Below, piece by piece: positions 8,326 to 16,685 of a stretch of 64,000 bases of DNA (its first letter is position 1; every line of letters starts with the position of its first letter). The notes beneath the pieces are model-generated. The model was not told the origin of the DNA. It did no database searches and saw nothing but the letters and a program-made list of their open reading frames with translations. Both the position numbers and the translations under genes were made by a program. The DNA is taken from NCBI GenBank assembly GCA_027484725.1, contig JAIXSK010000028.1, positions 124,001 to 188,000 of the forward strand, read 5' to 3'. This stretch comes from Flavobacterium sp. (lineage in GTDB: Bacteria > Bacteroidota > Bacteroidia > Flavobacteriales > Flavobacteriaceae).

Positions 8326-8781
8326 ATGAGAATTGAAGAAATTATCAAATCAACTGTTGCGATGTCTGATGCCAAAAAAGCCATCCTCAATTTGATGTAC
8401 ACGCAAAATATCATCGGTGAAAAATTTAGCGAGCTTTTAAAACCTTATGATTTATCCGGAGAACAATACAACGTTTTGCGCATCCTCAGAGGCCAGAAAG
8501 GAGTACCGGCCAATATGTGTGTTATTCAAGAACGCATGATTGCCAAAAGCAGCAACACTACCCGACTCATTGACAAATTATTACTCAAAGAATTGGTAAC
8601 GCGTGAAGTTTGTCCTAACAATCGCCGCAAAATGGAAGTGCTTATTACCCAAAAAGGGCTTGATTTATTAGCGATACTAGACCCCAAAGTAGAAGCACAT
8701 GAGCAAGATTTGGGGGCGCGCTTATTACCCGAAGAACTAATTCAATTCAACGAACTCTTAGAAAAATTTAGAAAAAATTAA
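8326..8781 (+). CDS. MarR family transcriptional regulator
   Basis: A 151-aa winged-helix regulator. The conserved core reads LSGEQYNVLRILRGQKG then VIQERMIAKSSNTTRLIDKLLLKELVTREVCPNNRRKMEVLITQKG, which are the recognition helix and the wing. It has a single Cys in the wing (VCPNN) and another in helix 3 (MCVIQ); a redox role is possible but unproven. It is followed in the same direction by a nitroreductase and two YceI genes. Two ATTTGTA-N2-TACAAAT palindromes in its promoter suggest it represses itself and the downstream genes. Confidence 0.9.
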   Translation: MRIEEIIKSTVAMSDAKKAILNLMYTQNIIGEKFSELLKPYDLSGEQYNVLRILRGQKGVPANMCVIQERMIAKSSNTTRLIDKLLLKELVTREVCPNNRRKMEVLITQKGLDLLAILDPKVEAHEQDLGARLLPEELIQFNELLEKFRKN

Positions 8782-8807
8782 ACTATTAATATTTATATCA
8801 AATCAAG

Positions 8808-9440
8808 ATGAATTCAATTATAGACAGCCTTAAATGGCGTTATGCAACCAAAAAATTCGATGCTTCGAAAAAAATTTCAGCAGAACATTTGGCCATCATC
8901 AAAGAAGCCTTACAACTCAGCGCTTCATCATACGGGTTGCAACCGTACCAATTTATTTTTGTAGAAAATCCGGCACTCAGAGCTCAATTACAACCCGCTG
9001 CCTGGGGTCAGTCACAAATTGTTGACGCCTCGCATTTGCTCGTTTTGGCTAATGAAATCAATTTGAACGAAAAGCACATCGATGCTTATTTTGAAAACAT
9101 GACCAAAACCAGAGGAATCTCTTTAGCGGATGTGCAAGGATACAGCGACTTTATGAAATCAAAAATTACTCCGCTCTCAGAAGAAACCCGAAATATCTGG
9201 ACTTCAAAACAAACCTATATTGCGTTGGGCAAACTTTTAACAGTAGCCGCTTCATTAGAAATTGACGCAACGCCGATGGAAGGTTTTGAACCGGCTGAAT
9301 TCAACAGAATTCTCGGACTTACTGAACGCGGATTAAATGCTTCTTTGGTTGTTGCCTTAGGATATCGCCACGCGGATGATGCCACGCAACACTACACCAA
9401 GGTTAGAAAACCGGCTGAAGAACTTTTTATAACACTTTAA
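8808..9440 (+). CDS. Nitroreductase family NAD(P)H-dependent oxidoreductase
   Basis: A 210-aa FMN-binding nitroreductase-fold enzyme. The N-terminal LKWRYATKKFDASKKIS and LQLSASSYGLQPYQFIFVENP are the conserved FMN-binding blocks; ATPMEGFEPAEFNRILGL matches the NfsB/YfkO-type C-terminal motif. In the family it transfers electrons from NAD(P)H to nitro compounds, quinones or flavin. It follows marR by 26 bp and precedes YceI by 29 bp. MarR control of a detoxifying flavoenzyme is a common arrangement and is inferred here. Confidence 0.88.
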   Translation: MNSIIDSLKWRYATKKFDASKKISAEHLAIIKEALQLSASSYGLQPYQFIFVENPALRAQLQPAAWGQSQIVDASHLLVLANEINLNEKHIDAYFENMTKTRGISLADVQGYSDFMKSKITPLSEETRNIWTSKQTYIALGKLLTVAASLEIDATPMEGFEPAEFNRILGLTERGLNASLVVALGYRHADDATQHYTKVRKPAEELFITL

Positions 9441-9469
9441 TAATAACAATCTTTAACAATTAAAAAAAC

Positions 9470-10036
9470 ATGAAAAACTTAAAAAAATTAGCTGTATTGG
9501 CATTTGTGGCCATAAGTACTGCAACAGTTTCTGCGCAAACTAAAAAAATCGATGCTGCCAAAAGTGATATTCACTGGGTAGGAAAAAAAGTAACCGGACA
9601 ACACGAAGGAACTGTGAACTTTAAAGACGGAAATTTAGTTTTTAAAGGAGCCGATGTAAAAGGCGGAAAATTTACCGTTGATATGACTTCAATGACGGCT
9701 ACTGATTTGAGCGGTGAATACCAAGGAAAACTCAACGGTCATTTGAAATCGGATGATTTCTTCGGAACTGAAAAATTCCCAACTTCAACTTTGGCATTCA
9801 AAAAAGTAGCTAAAAAATCTGCGGGTGTCTACACAGTAACAGCTGATTTAACCATCAAAGGAAAAACCAATCCGGTAACATTTGACTTAACCGTAAAAGG
9901 AAACACAGCTTCAGCTAAATTGGTAGTAGACAGAACTAAGTACGACATCAAATACGGTTCAGGAAGCTTCTTTGACAACTTAGGCGATAAAGCCATCTAC
10001 GATAATTTTGATTTAACAGTGAATCTAGTTTTTTAA
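9470..10036 (+). CDS. YceI family protein (1st copy)
   Basis: A 188-aa secreted lipocalin-like YceI protein with signal peptide ending VSAQ. Family landmarks: IHWVGKKVTGQHEGTVNFKDG, KGGKFTVDMTSM, LNGHLKSDDFFGTEKFPTSTLAFKK, LTIKGKTNPVTFDLTV and FDNLGDKAIYDNFDL. In the family this fold binds isoprenoid or polyisoprenoid lipids in the periplasm; the ligand here is unknown. It is paralogous to the next gene. It ends at a clear terminator, so the second YceI gene may be read from readthrough or its own promoter. Confidence 0.92.
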   Translation: MKNLKKLAVLAFVAISTATVSAQTKKIDAAKSDIHWVGKKVTGQHEGTVNFKDGNLVFKGADVKGGKFTVDMTSMTATDLSGEYQGKLNGHLKSDDFFGTEKFPTSTLAFKKVAKKSAGVYTVTADLTIKGKTNPVTFDLTVKGNTASAKLVVDRTKYDIKYGSGSFFDNLGDKAIYDNFDLTVNLVF

Positions 10037-10059
10037 TCAAGATAAATTGCTAAGAAAAG

Positions 10060-10088
10060 AACCTTGACCTCACCGTCAAGGTTTTTTT
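10060..10088 (+). terminator. Rho-independent terminator after first YceI gene
   Basis: AACCTTGAC / GTCAAGGTT 9-bp stem with a 6-nt loop, followed by seven T. It lies between the two YceI paralogues. Confidence 0.85.
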
Positions 10089-10152
10089 GTTTTATAAACC
10101 ACTCATTCTCATTTGTTTTGTACATTTGGGTAGTAACACAACAAACACGGCC

Positions 10153-10710
10153 ATGAAAAATCTTGCACTGCTTCTGTTTTTGATCTTCGGATTACAAACT
10201 TCACTGGGTCAATCTAAAAAAATAGACCTCAAAAAAAGTACGCTTACCTGGACCGGTAAAAAAGTCACCGGCGAACATCAAGGTTCACTCAAGTTCAAAA
10301 ACGGAAGTTTGACATTTAAAAACAAGAAGCTTGTGCGCGGGAACTTTGTTGTAGATATGACTTCGCTGAACAACACCGATCAAACCGGAACCGACAAGGC
10401 CAAACTCGAAGGCCACTTAAAATCGGCAGACTTCTTTGATACAGAAGGCTATCCAACAGCACAAATGATCTTCAAAAAAATAATTTCTAAAGGAAAAGGT
10501 TTGTATCAAATTAGTGCTGATTTATCTATAAAAGGAAAAACCAATCCGGTCATTTTTGACTTAAATCTGAAATCAAAATCGGCTACCGCACATTTAGTAA
10601 TTGATCGAACCAAATACGGAATTCAGTATGGTTCTGGAAGCTTCTTTGAAGATTTGGGCGACCGAACCATTTATGACGAATTTGATTTAGATGTTGCACT
10701 GGCTTTTTGA
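10153..10710 (+). CDS. YceI family protein (2nd copy)
   Basis: A 185-aa paralogue of the preceding protein, sharing blocks such as WTGKKVTGEHQGSLKFKNG, HLKSADFFDTEGYPTAQMIFKK, LSIKGKTNPVIFDL and IQYGSGSFFEDLGDRTIYDEFDL. The track start (10087) is inside the upstream terminator; ATG at 10153 gives a proper signal peptide (MKNLALLLFLIFGLQTSLGQ). As in other YceI proteins a periplasmic lipid-binding role is expected. The tandem pair most likely arose by duplication. The pabA gene begins 50 bp after it. Confidence 0.9.
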   Translation: MKNLALLLFLIFGLQTSLGQSKKIDLKKSTLTWTGKKVTGEHQGSLKFKNGSLTFKNKKLVRGNFVVDMTSLNNTDQTGTDKAKLEGHLKSADFFDTEGYPTAQMIFKKIISKGKGLYQISADLSIKGKTNPVIFDLNLKSKSATAHLVIDRTKYGIQYGSGSFFEDLGDRTIYDEFDLDVALAF

Positions 10711-10760
10711 TGTTGCTGCGCTGATGAATATTCACGATATTTGGCCCGCAAAACAAATCC

Positions 10761-11327
10761 ATGAAAAAAGTAGCCGTCATTGACAATTACGACAGTTTTA
10801 CCTACAACTTGGTGCATTATCTTGAAGATTTAAATGCCTTGGTAACCGTTTTTAGAAATGACGAATTTGCGCTCGATGAATTGCAGCCTTTTGACAAAAT
10901 AGTCCTCTCGCCAGGTCCGGGATTACCGGCACAAGCCGGAAACTTGCTTGAAGTTATTAAAACCTATGCTTCGCAAAAAAGCATCCTGGGTGTTTGCTTG
11001 GGCATGCAAGCCATAGCCGAGGTTTTTGGTGGAAAATTGTCAAATTTACCGCAAGTGCAACACGGAGTTTCTACCATTATTGAAGTAAATACCCAAGAAA
11101 AAATTTACCGCGGACTGCCGCAAAAAATAAACATCGGGCGCTATCATTCTTGGGTGGTGAGTTCTCAAAATTTCCCCGAAGAACTGCTCATAACCGCGCA
11201 AGACAGCCAACAAAATATTATGTCTCTCAGACATCAAACCTTTGATTTAACCGGAGTTCAGTACCATCCGGAAAGTATTCTTACTCCGCTAGGAAAGCAA
11301 ATATTAGCCAATTGGCTCAATGATTAA
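10761..11327 (+). CDS. pabA: Aminodeoxychorismate/anthranilate synthase component II (glutamine amidotransferase)
   Basis: A 188-aa class I glutamine amidotransferase of the PabA/TrpG type. IDNYDSFTYNLVHYL at the N-terminus, LSPGPGLP oxyanion-strand loop, GVCLGMQ with the nucleophile Cys79, and GVQYHPESILTP with catalytic His169 and Glu171 are all present. It supplies ammonia to a chorismate-using partner for folate or tryptophan synthesis. No trp genes are nearby. A PabB-like component I lies 18 kb away at 29.6-30.9 kb, so PabA is favoured over TrpG, but it could serve both. It appears to be the last gene of the marR-led run. Confidence 0.85.
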   Translation: MKKVAVIDNYDSFTYNLVHYLEDLNALVTVFRNDEFALDELQPFDKIVLSPGPGLPAQAGNLLEVIKTYASQKSILGVCLGMQAIAEVFGGKLSNLPQVQHGVSTIIEVNTQEKIYRGLPQKINIGRYHSWVVSSQNFPEELLITAQDSQQNIMSLRHQTFDLTGVQYHPESILTPLGKQILANWLND

Positions 11328-11377
11328 TCCTGACTTTTCGATTATTTTTTTCATGTTAATTTATCGTTAAATAAAAT

Positions 11378-11416
11378 ATTAAACAAACGTTTAATTTAAA
11401 CAACTGTTTAATTTTG
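11378..11416 (+). promoter_or_regulatory. Twin TetR operators and -7 box upstream of the efflux operon
   Basis: ATTAAAC-AAAC-GTTTAAT (11378-11395) and TTAAAC-AACT-GTTTAA (11396-11411) are adjacent inverted repeats, 17 bp centre to centre. TAATTTTG (11409-11416) matches the TAnnTTTG -7 box and overlaps the second operator. Repression by the downstream TetR protein is inferred. Confidence 0.65.
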
Positions 11417-11438
11417 TCCGAGATTTTAAACTTCGCCT

Positions 11439-12071
11439 ATGATTCCTGCCACGGACTTGAACGAAAAACAAACCAAAATTTTGTTGATAGCCGAAAAACT
11501 CTTTGCTGAAAAAGGCTTCGACGGAACTTCGATCCGCAACATTGCCCAAGAAGCGCAAATCAACATTGCGATGGTTTCGTATTATTTCGGTTCAAAAGAA
11601 AAAATGCTCGAAAGTTTGATTTTGCACCGCATTGAAGACATCAAAATGCAGGTTGAAAATTTATATCGCGAAAGCATTGCGCCTGTAGAAAAAATCAATC
11701 GATTCATTGAATTGTACATAAATACCATCAACAAACACAAATGTTTTTATCAGATTTTGTTGTTTGAACAATCTTCACAAAAACGAGCTATTGACTTCAA
11801 AGCATTTACCGAAGTCAAAAAAGCCAACCTTGAAATTTTCAAAAAAATAGTTGCCGAAGGTCAAGAATTGGGCATTTTCAAACAAAACATCAACATCAAC
11901 CTGATTCCATCAACCATCATCGGAACCTTGGTGCATTTTAGAATGAACCGCCCGCACTATGAAGCCGTTCTGGAATTACAATCAGAAGAAGCCTATGAAA
12001 ACTACATCAAAACCGAACTCACACAACACATAAAACAAACCATTCAATCACTACTCAAATATGAAAATTAA
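11439..12071 (+). CDS. TetR/AcrR family transcriptional regulator
   Basis: A 210-aa repressor. The N-terminal helix-turn-helix is clear: KILLIAEKLFAEKGFDGTSIRNIAQEAQINIAMVSYYFGSKEKMLESL (about residues 12-59). The C-terminal ligand-binding half is helical and divergent. It is the first gene of a four-gene efflux operon and its last 11 bases overlap the TolC gene start. The twin GTTTAA-type inverted repeats upstream make it a likely autorepressor released by an efflux substrate. Confidence 0.92.
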   Translation: MIPATDLNEKQTKILLIAEKLFAEKGFDGTSIRNIAQEAQINIAMVSYYFGSKEKMLESLILHRIEDIKMQVENLYRESIAPVEKINRFIELYINTINKHKCFYQILLFEQSSQKRAIDFKAFTEVKKANLEIFKKIVAEGQELGIFKQNININLIPSTIIGTLVHFRMNRPHYEAVLELQSEEAYENYIKTELTQHIKQTIQSLLKYEN

Positions 12072-13401
12072 ATCATTCAGCTTTTGGGTTGTTTTTTGGG
12101 GAGGAATTCTGTCTGCCACTGCCCAACAAAAAACGAGCTATTCCATTCGCGAAGCTGTGCGCTTGGCCCTTGAAAAAAGCAATGCAACCCAACTGGCCAA
12201 TGCCCGTGTAAACACGCTAAAATATCAGTACGAAAGCGTCAAAAACAATCGCTACCCTGATGTGAAACTCTCGGGGCAATACATGCGCCTAACCAATGCC
12301 GATATTACCATGAAAACCAATACATCATCAGGTAATTCCGGAAGTTCAAGTGCGGGCAGCAAACCCATCAACCAATTAATTCTGGCGCAAGCCAACGCCA
12401 ACATGCCGCTGTTTTCAGGCTTTAAACTCAAAAACAGCATTGATGCCGCTCAGAATATGTATATGGCAGAAACCGCCATGTCGCAAAACACCCAAGAGAA
12501 CACCGCTATGAAGGTGATTGAACACTACGCAGCCATTTATCAGGCACAGCAAACGGTAGATTTGTTAGAAGAAAGCCTCAAAAGCAATCAGCAGCGCGTG
12601 AAAGATTTTACGGCTATGGAACAAAACGGACTATTGGCGCGTAATGACTTACTCAAAAGCCAATTGCAGGTTTCAAAGGTTGCACTGAGTTTAGATCAAG
12701 CGCGTAAAAATCTAACGATGCTTCGGTTTGAATTGGCGCAATTACTACAATTAGATCCGGAGACTCAAATTTACGTGAGCCCAGAAAACATTGATCCAAA
12801 ACTGTTTACTTATTTGCCCAAAAACACAAATGAAGCACTCTCACGACGCACAGACCTCACTGCTTTGGATTATGAGAAAAAAGCCTCAGAAGCACAAATA
12901 AAAATTGCGCGCAGTAATTATTATCCGTCATTGATGCTCAGCGGAGGTTATATTTACCTGGACTTGCAAAATGCTATTCGCGTTGAGAACGCCATGAATT
13001 TTGGATTGGGTTTATCTTATAATTTGAGTTCGTTGTTTAAAAACGGCACTGAAGTTAAAGCCGCCAAAAGCAAACTTGTAGAAATTGAAAAACAACAAGC
13101 CGAGCGCAGTGACGAGGTAAAAGCCCAAATCAAAAACGCACAAGAAAACTATGAATTGGCGCAAAAGCAAGATCAGGTTTATGCCGAATCAGTCACACAA
13201 GCCTCTGAAAACTATCGCATTGTTCAAGATAAATACGACAACGGATTGGCCAGCACCAATGATTTGCTCGAAGCCGATGTAGAACAACTCTCAGCCAAAA
13301 TTAATCTGGCCAATGCCAAGGCGAATGTAGCGCTCAAATATTACCAGTGGCTCGAAAGCACCGGACAATTACTCGAAACGTTTCAAGATTCTCAAAAATA
13401 A
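12061..13401 (+). CDS. TolC family outer membrane efflux protein
   Basis: A 446-aa outer membrane factor. Signal peptide (WVVFWGGILSATAQQ), then two repeated helical-hairpin halves: AVRLALEKSNATQLANARVNTLKYQYESVKNNRYPDVKLSGQY and LDYEKKASEAQIKIARSNYYPSLMLSGGYIY. YDNGLASTNDLLEADVEQLSAKINLANAKAN is the typical final helix. It forms the trimeric channel for the HlyD/MFS pair encoded downstream. Translation is probably coupled to TetR because the start codon lies within the last codons of that gene. Confidence 0.92.
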   Translation: MKIKSFSFWVVFWGGILSATAQQKTSYSIREAVRLALEKSNATQLANARVNTLKYQYESVKNNRYPDVKLSGQYMRLTNADITMKTNTSSGNSGSSSAGSKPINQLILAQANANMPLFSGFKLKNSIDAAQNMYMAETAMSQNTQENTAMKVIEHYAAIYQAQQTVDLLEESLKSNQQRVKDFTAMEQNGLLARNDLLKSQLQVSKVALSLDQARKNLTMLRFELAQLLQLDPETQIYVSPENIDPKLFTYLPKNTNEALSRRTDLTALDYEKKASEAQIKIARSNYYPSLMLSGGYIYLDLQNAIRVENAMNFGLGLSYNLSSLFKNGTEVKAAKSKLVEIEKQQAERSDEVKAQIKNAQENYELAQKQDQVYAESVTQASENYRIVQDKYDNGLASTNDLLEADVEQLSAKINLANAKANVALKYYQWLESTGQLLETFQDSQK

Positions 13402-13407
13402 AACCGC

Positions 13408-14487
13408 ATGGAAACTCAAAAAACCAACAAAAAATTCATCTTCATTTTTGCAACGCTGATTCTGTTAGGCGGCAGCTACGGGATTTATAAATATGTGCAT
13501 TCATTGGCACACGAAACTACCGATGACGCACAAATTGAACGAAACATGAACCCTATTATTCCCCGAGTTTCGGGTTATGTTTCAAAGGTATATGTTCAAG
13601 ACAATGACCTCGTAAAAAAAGGCGATACTTTGTTTACAATTGACGATAAAGATTATTGGGTTAAATTAGAAGATGCCAAAGCAGCGCTGATAGCGGCCGA
13701 GGGTAGCTATGAAGCTGCCCAAGCCGATATCGGCAGTGCGGTGGCCAATGTAGCCGCCTCTGAAGCCAATGTACAATCAGCCGGTGGAAACATTGAAACC
13801 GCCAAAATCAGACTGGGTCGTGCGAGCAACGACTTTGAACGCTACAGCAATTTGTATAAAAATCATTCAATTACCAAACAACAATACGAACAAGCCTTGG
13901 CAGCCAAACAAGAAGCCGAAAGCCAGCTCAGAATTTTGCAACAACAACAAAAAGCCAGCGCTTACCAAAAATCAGTAATTGTAGCCAAATCAAAAGTGAG
14001 CAACAAACAAACCGAGGTGGCAGCGGCCAACATTGCCCGGGCCAAAGCGGCGCTCAAAGCAGCAGAACTCAACTTGGGTTATACGGTAATAACTGCAGCT
14101 TGTGACGGACAAGTATCCAAAATCAATATTCAGCCGGGACAATTTATTCAGCCGGGGCAATCGCTTTTTTACATCATCAACAGCGAGCAAGCTTGGGTAG
14201 TGGCAAATTTTAAAGAAACACAATTGAGCAAAATGGTGGCCGGACAAAAGGTAACTTTAAAAGTAGATGCATATCCGGATACTGAATTTGAAGGAAAAGT
14301 AGTTTCATTCTCACCGGCAACGGGTTCAAAATTCTCATTGTTGCCGCCCGATAATGCCACCGGAAACTTTGTTAAAACCATTCAGCGATTGCCGGTAAAA
14401 ATTAGTATTGACGCGAGCAAAGAAGCTGAAAAAGTTAAAAATTTGCGTCCGGGGTTGAACGTTGAAGTAGATGTACATGTGCAGTAA
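13408..14487 (+). CDS. HlyD family secretion/efflux periplasmic adaptor (EmrA-like)
   Basis: A 359-aa membrane fusion protein. One N-terminal membrane helix (FIFIFATLILLGGSYGIY), a split biotinyl-lipoyl domain (IIPRVSGYVSKVYVQDNDLVKKGDTLFTIDDKDYWV and YTVITAACDGQVSKINIQPGQFIQPGQSL), a long Ala/Gln-rich coiled-coil hairpin between them, and a C-terminal beta-barrel (AWVVANFKETQLSKMVAGQKVTLKVDAYPDTEFEGKV). This is the EmrA layout. It connects the MFS pump downstream to the TolC protein upstream. It starts 6 bp after the TolC gene. Confidence 0.93.
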   Translation: METQKTNKKFIFIFATLILLGGSYGIYKYVHSLAHETTDDAQIERNMNPIIPRVSGYVSKVYVQDNDLVKKGDTLFTIDDKDYWVKLEDAKAALIAAEGSYEAAQADIGSAVANVAASEANVQSAGGNIETAKIRLGRASNDFERYSNLYKNHSITKQQYEQALAAKQEAESQLRILQQQQKASAYQKSVIVAKSKVSNKQTEVAAANIARAKAALKAAELNLGYTVITAACDGQVSKINIQPGQFIQPGQSLFYIINSEQAWVVANFKETQLSKMVAGQKVTLKVDAYPDTEFEGKVVSFSPATGSKFSLLPPDNATGNFVKTIQRLPVKISIDASKEAEKVKNLRPGLNVEVDVHVQ

Positions 14488-14530
14488 AGATTCATTTGAG
14501 ACAAAAGTTAATTGAAGTCACTGCACAACT

Positions 14531-14613
14531 AGCCCTGATGGCAGCGGCATCCTTTTGTTCTGGGGTTCAGAACAAAAGATACAGCGAACAGCAGGAAGAG
14601 CTTTAAAAAATAA
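14531..14613 (+). repeat. Dispersed structured repeat family 1, copy A
   Basis: Begins AGCCCTGATGGCAGCGGCAT, then a perfect hairpin CTTTTGTTCTG-GGGTT-CAGAACAAAAG, then ACAGCGAACAGCAGGAAGAGC and an A-rich tail. It lies between the emrA-like and emrB-like genes, 43 bp after the former's stop, in the same orientation. Copies B (45698) and C (60122) share flanks while their hairpin arms differ but still pair; D (51884) is a longer relative. Confidence 0.8.
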
Positions 14614-14637
14614 AAAAACAACCCACAATATTGCTTT

Positions 14638-16215
14638 ATGGTTCAGGCCGATGATTTGGTAGAATACGGTTTTAGACGCGTGATTATTACTATTACCGCG
14701 GTACTCTGCGCGCTTTTGGAAATTGTTGATACCACGATTGTAAACGTGGCACTCACCGACATGCGCGGAAGTTTGGGCGCAACGCTCAACGATGTGGCGT
14801 GGGTGATTACGGCCTATGCGATTGCCAATGTGATTGTGATTCCGATGACGAGTTGGCTCTCGCAGCAATTTGGCCGTCAGAATTATTTTGCGGTATCGAT
14901 TGTGATTTTTACCGTTTCGTCGTTTTTATGCGGAAACGCCAATAATATTTGGGAACTGGTGTTCTTTAGATTCATACAAGGTTTGGGCGGCGGCGCGCTT
15001 TTGGTAACGGCTCAGACCATTATTACCGAGAGTTATCCGGCAGCCAAACGCGGCATGGCGCAAGCTATTTACGGTATGGGCGTAATTGTTGGCCCTACTT
15101 TGGGGCCGCCGTTGGGTGGTTATTTGGTGGACCATTTTTCATGGCCGTATATTTTTTACATCAATATTCCGCTGGGGATTATTGCCACGTTCTTGACTTT
15201 GACTTTTGTGCGCAGCCCGAAATATGGTGAAAAACTCAAAGCGCATCAGGTAGATTGGTGGGGCATTGTTTTTTTGGCCGCCTTTATTGGCTCGCTGCAA
15301 TTTGTGCTCGAACACGGACAACAAGACGATTGGTTCAACGACAACACCATTGTGGTTCTGAGTATAATAAGTGTTTTTGGATTGCTGGCGTTTGTTTGGC
15401 GCGAAATGACTTATGCGCATCCGATTGTCAACCTTAAAGTTTTGGCCGATGGCAATTTGCGCGTGGGTACGCTCATGGGATTTATTCTGGGTTTTGGGTT
15501 GTATGGTTCAACCTTGGTGATTCCGATTTATACGCAACAAATTTTGGGTTGGACGGCTACCGATGCGGGTTTGCTGTTGATCCCGGGCTCAATCACCACC
15601 GCTTTTATGATGCCGATTATTGGTAATATGATTCAGAAAGGCGTTCCGCAACCGTATTTGGTGGCCATCGGATTTTTGATTTTCTTCTTCTTCACTTTGT
15701 GGATGCACAACAATATGACGCCCGACACCGGAAGCGAGCATTTGTTTTGGGCACTCATTCTGCGCGGCATTGGTTTGGGCTTGTTGTTTGTGCCCATTAC
15801 CACCATGGCACTTTCAACGCTTAAAGGAAAAAACATTGGCGAAGGCGCCGCTTTTACCGGAATGATGCGTCAATTGGGCGGTTCATTTGGAATTGCGATT
15901 ATTACTACCTACATCACGAGATTCTCACAAGAACACCGCGTGAATTTGGTGGCCAAACTCGACGTGACCAAACTTGAAGTACAGCAACGTGTAACCCAAC
16001 TACAGCAGGGCTTTATGGCCAAAGGATTCAGTGCCAATGAAGCGCTCAACAAAGCTTATCAAGCCTTAGATTATTCGGTCATGAAGCAAAGCACGGTGCA
16101 ATCATATATGGATGTTTTTATTTATTTGGGGATTTTGTTTTTGTGCTGTATTCCGGTGATTTTGTTCATTAAGAAAGGAAAAAGCAAAGTTGATTTAAGC
16201 GAGGCCATGCATTAA
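14638..16215 (+). CDS. DHA2 family efflux MFS transporter permease (EmrB-like)
   Basis: A 525-aa inner membrane drug:proton antiporter with about 14 membrane helices. Family motifs: ALLEIVDTTIVNVALTDM in helix 1 (the D-x-T-I-V-N-V-A-L motif), TSWLSQQFGRQNYF (motif A), GLGGGALLVTAQTIITESYP, and YGMGVIVGPTLGPPLGGYLVDHFSWPYIFYINIPLG (motif C with the DHA2 signature). It completes a TetR-TolC-HlyD-MFS tripartite pump operon. It is separated from the adaptor gene by a 150-bp gap filled by repeat copy A, which may influence its expression. Substrates are not predictable. Confidence 0.93.
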   Translation: MVQADDLVEYGFRRVIITITAVLCALLEIVDTTIVNVALTDMRGSLGATLNDVAWVITAYAIANVIVIPMTSWLSQQFGRQNYFAVSIVIFTVSSFLCGNANNIWELVFFRFIQGLGGGALLVTAQTIITESYPAAKRGMAQAIYGMGVIVGPTLGPPLGGYLVDHFSWPYIFYINIPLGIIATFLTLTFVRSPKYGEKLKAHQVDWWGIVFLAAFIGSLQFVLEHGQQDDWFNDNTIVVLSIISVFGLLAFVWREMTYAHPIVNLKVLADGNLRVGTLMGFILGFGLYGSTLVIPIYTQQILGWTATDAGLLLIPGSITTAFMMPIIGNMIQKGVPQPYLVAIGFLIFFFFTLWMHNNMTPDTGSEHLFWALILRGIGLGLLFVPITTMALSTLKGKNIGEGAAFTGMMRQLGGSFGIAIITTYITRFSQEHRVNLVAKLDVTKLEVQQRVTQLQQGFMAKGFSANEALNKAYQALDYSVMKQSTVQSYMDVFIYLGILFLCCIPVILFIKKGKSKVDLSEAMH

Positions 16216-16264
16216 AGGCTATCTTTATTTATCAACAAAAATTCAATAATTATTTAGTTTTAAA

Positions 16265-16272
16265 TATATTTG
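16265..16272 (+). promoter_or_regulatory. Possible -7 promoter box (TATATTTG)
   Basis: TATATTTG matches TAnnTTTG and lies 39 bp upstream of the small gene at 16312. No good -33 TTG at the usual spacing was found. Confidence 0.4.
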
Positions 16273-16311
16273 ATTACGAATCAAGCTTTTACAAACTAAA
16301 TAATCAAAATT

Positions 16312-16656
16312 ATGGGACTCTTTGGCTACAACCTTAAAAAAATTATTGATGAGTTTAGAACCAAAAGTGAAGACTATTCAAATGATTTAAGCAACGAAAT
16401 TCAAGAATCGTTAGAAGATCTAAAATCAGAATACGACCAATATCATGAAGCTTATCCAGAGTTGGTTCATTTTACTGCAAACATTAAAAACAAACTTTCG
16501 CCAGAAGAAGTAAATAAACTTGAGAAGCTATTATTCGCTTTGAGGCATATTGATCATTGCGCCAAAAACGGGGTTCATTTGATGCGTGATTTATACCGAC
16601 ATCAACGCAAAACCACCCGCGAAACTTTACGCTTGTACGAAGAGTTTGACACATAA
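16312..16656 (+). CDS. Small charged helical protein of unknown function
   Basis: A 114-aa protein I do not recognise. It has no signal peptide or membrane segment and is dominated by charged helix-forming residues (DEFRTKSEDYSNDLSNEIQESLEDLKSEYDQYHEAYPELV), suggesting a helical bundle or coiled coil. The C-terminal half is His/Arg-rich (ALRHIDHCAKNGVHLMRDLYRHQRKTTRETLRL). It is a free-standing gene with its own -7 box and ends at a bidirectional terminator shared with the convergent C1 peptidase gene. Real coding is supported by its isolated, full-length frame with no competing ORF. Confidence 0.65.
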   Translation: MGLFGYNLKKIIDEFRTKSEDYSNDLSNEIQESLEDLKSEYDQYHEAYPELVHFTANIKNKLSPEEVNKLEKLLFALRHIDHCAKNGVHLMRDLYRHQRKTTRETLRLYEEFDT

Positions 16657-16685
16657 AAAAAGTCCCTTGTGAAAGGGACTTTTTA
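16655..16685. terminator. Bidirectional rho-independent terminator
   Basis: AAAAAGTCCCTT / AAGGGACTTTTT hairpin, with A-run on the left and T-run on the right. It lies between convergent genes ending at 16656 and 16686. Confidence 0.85.
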
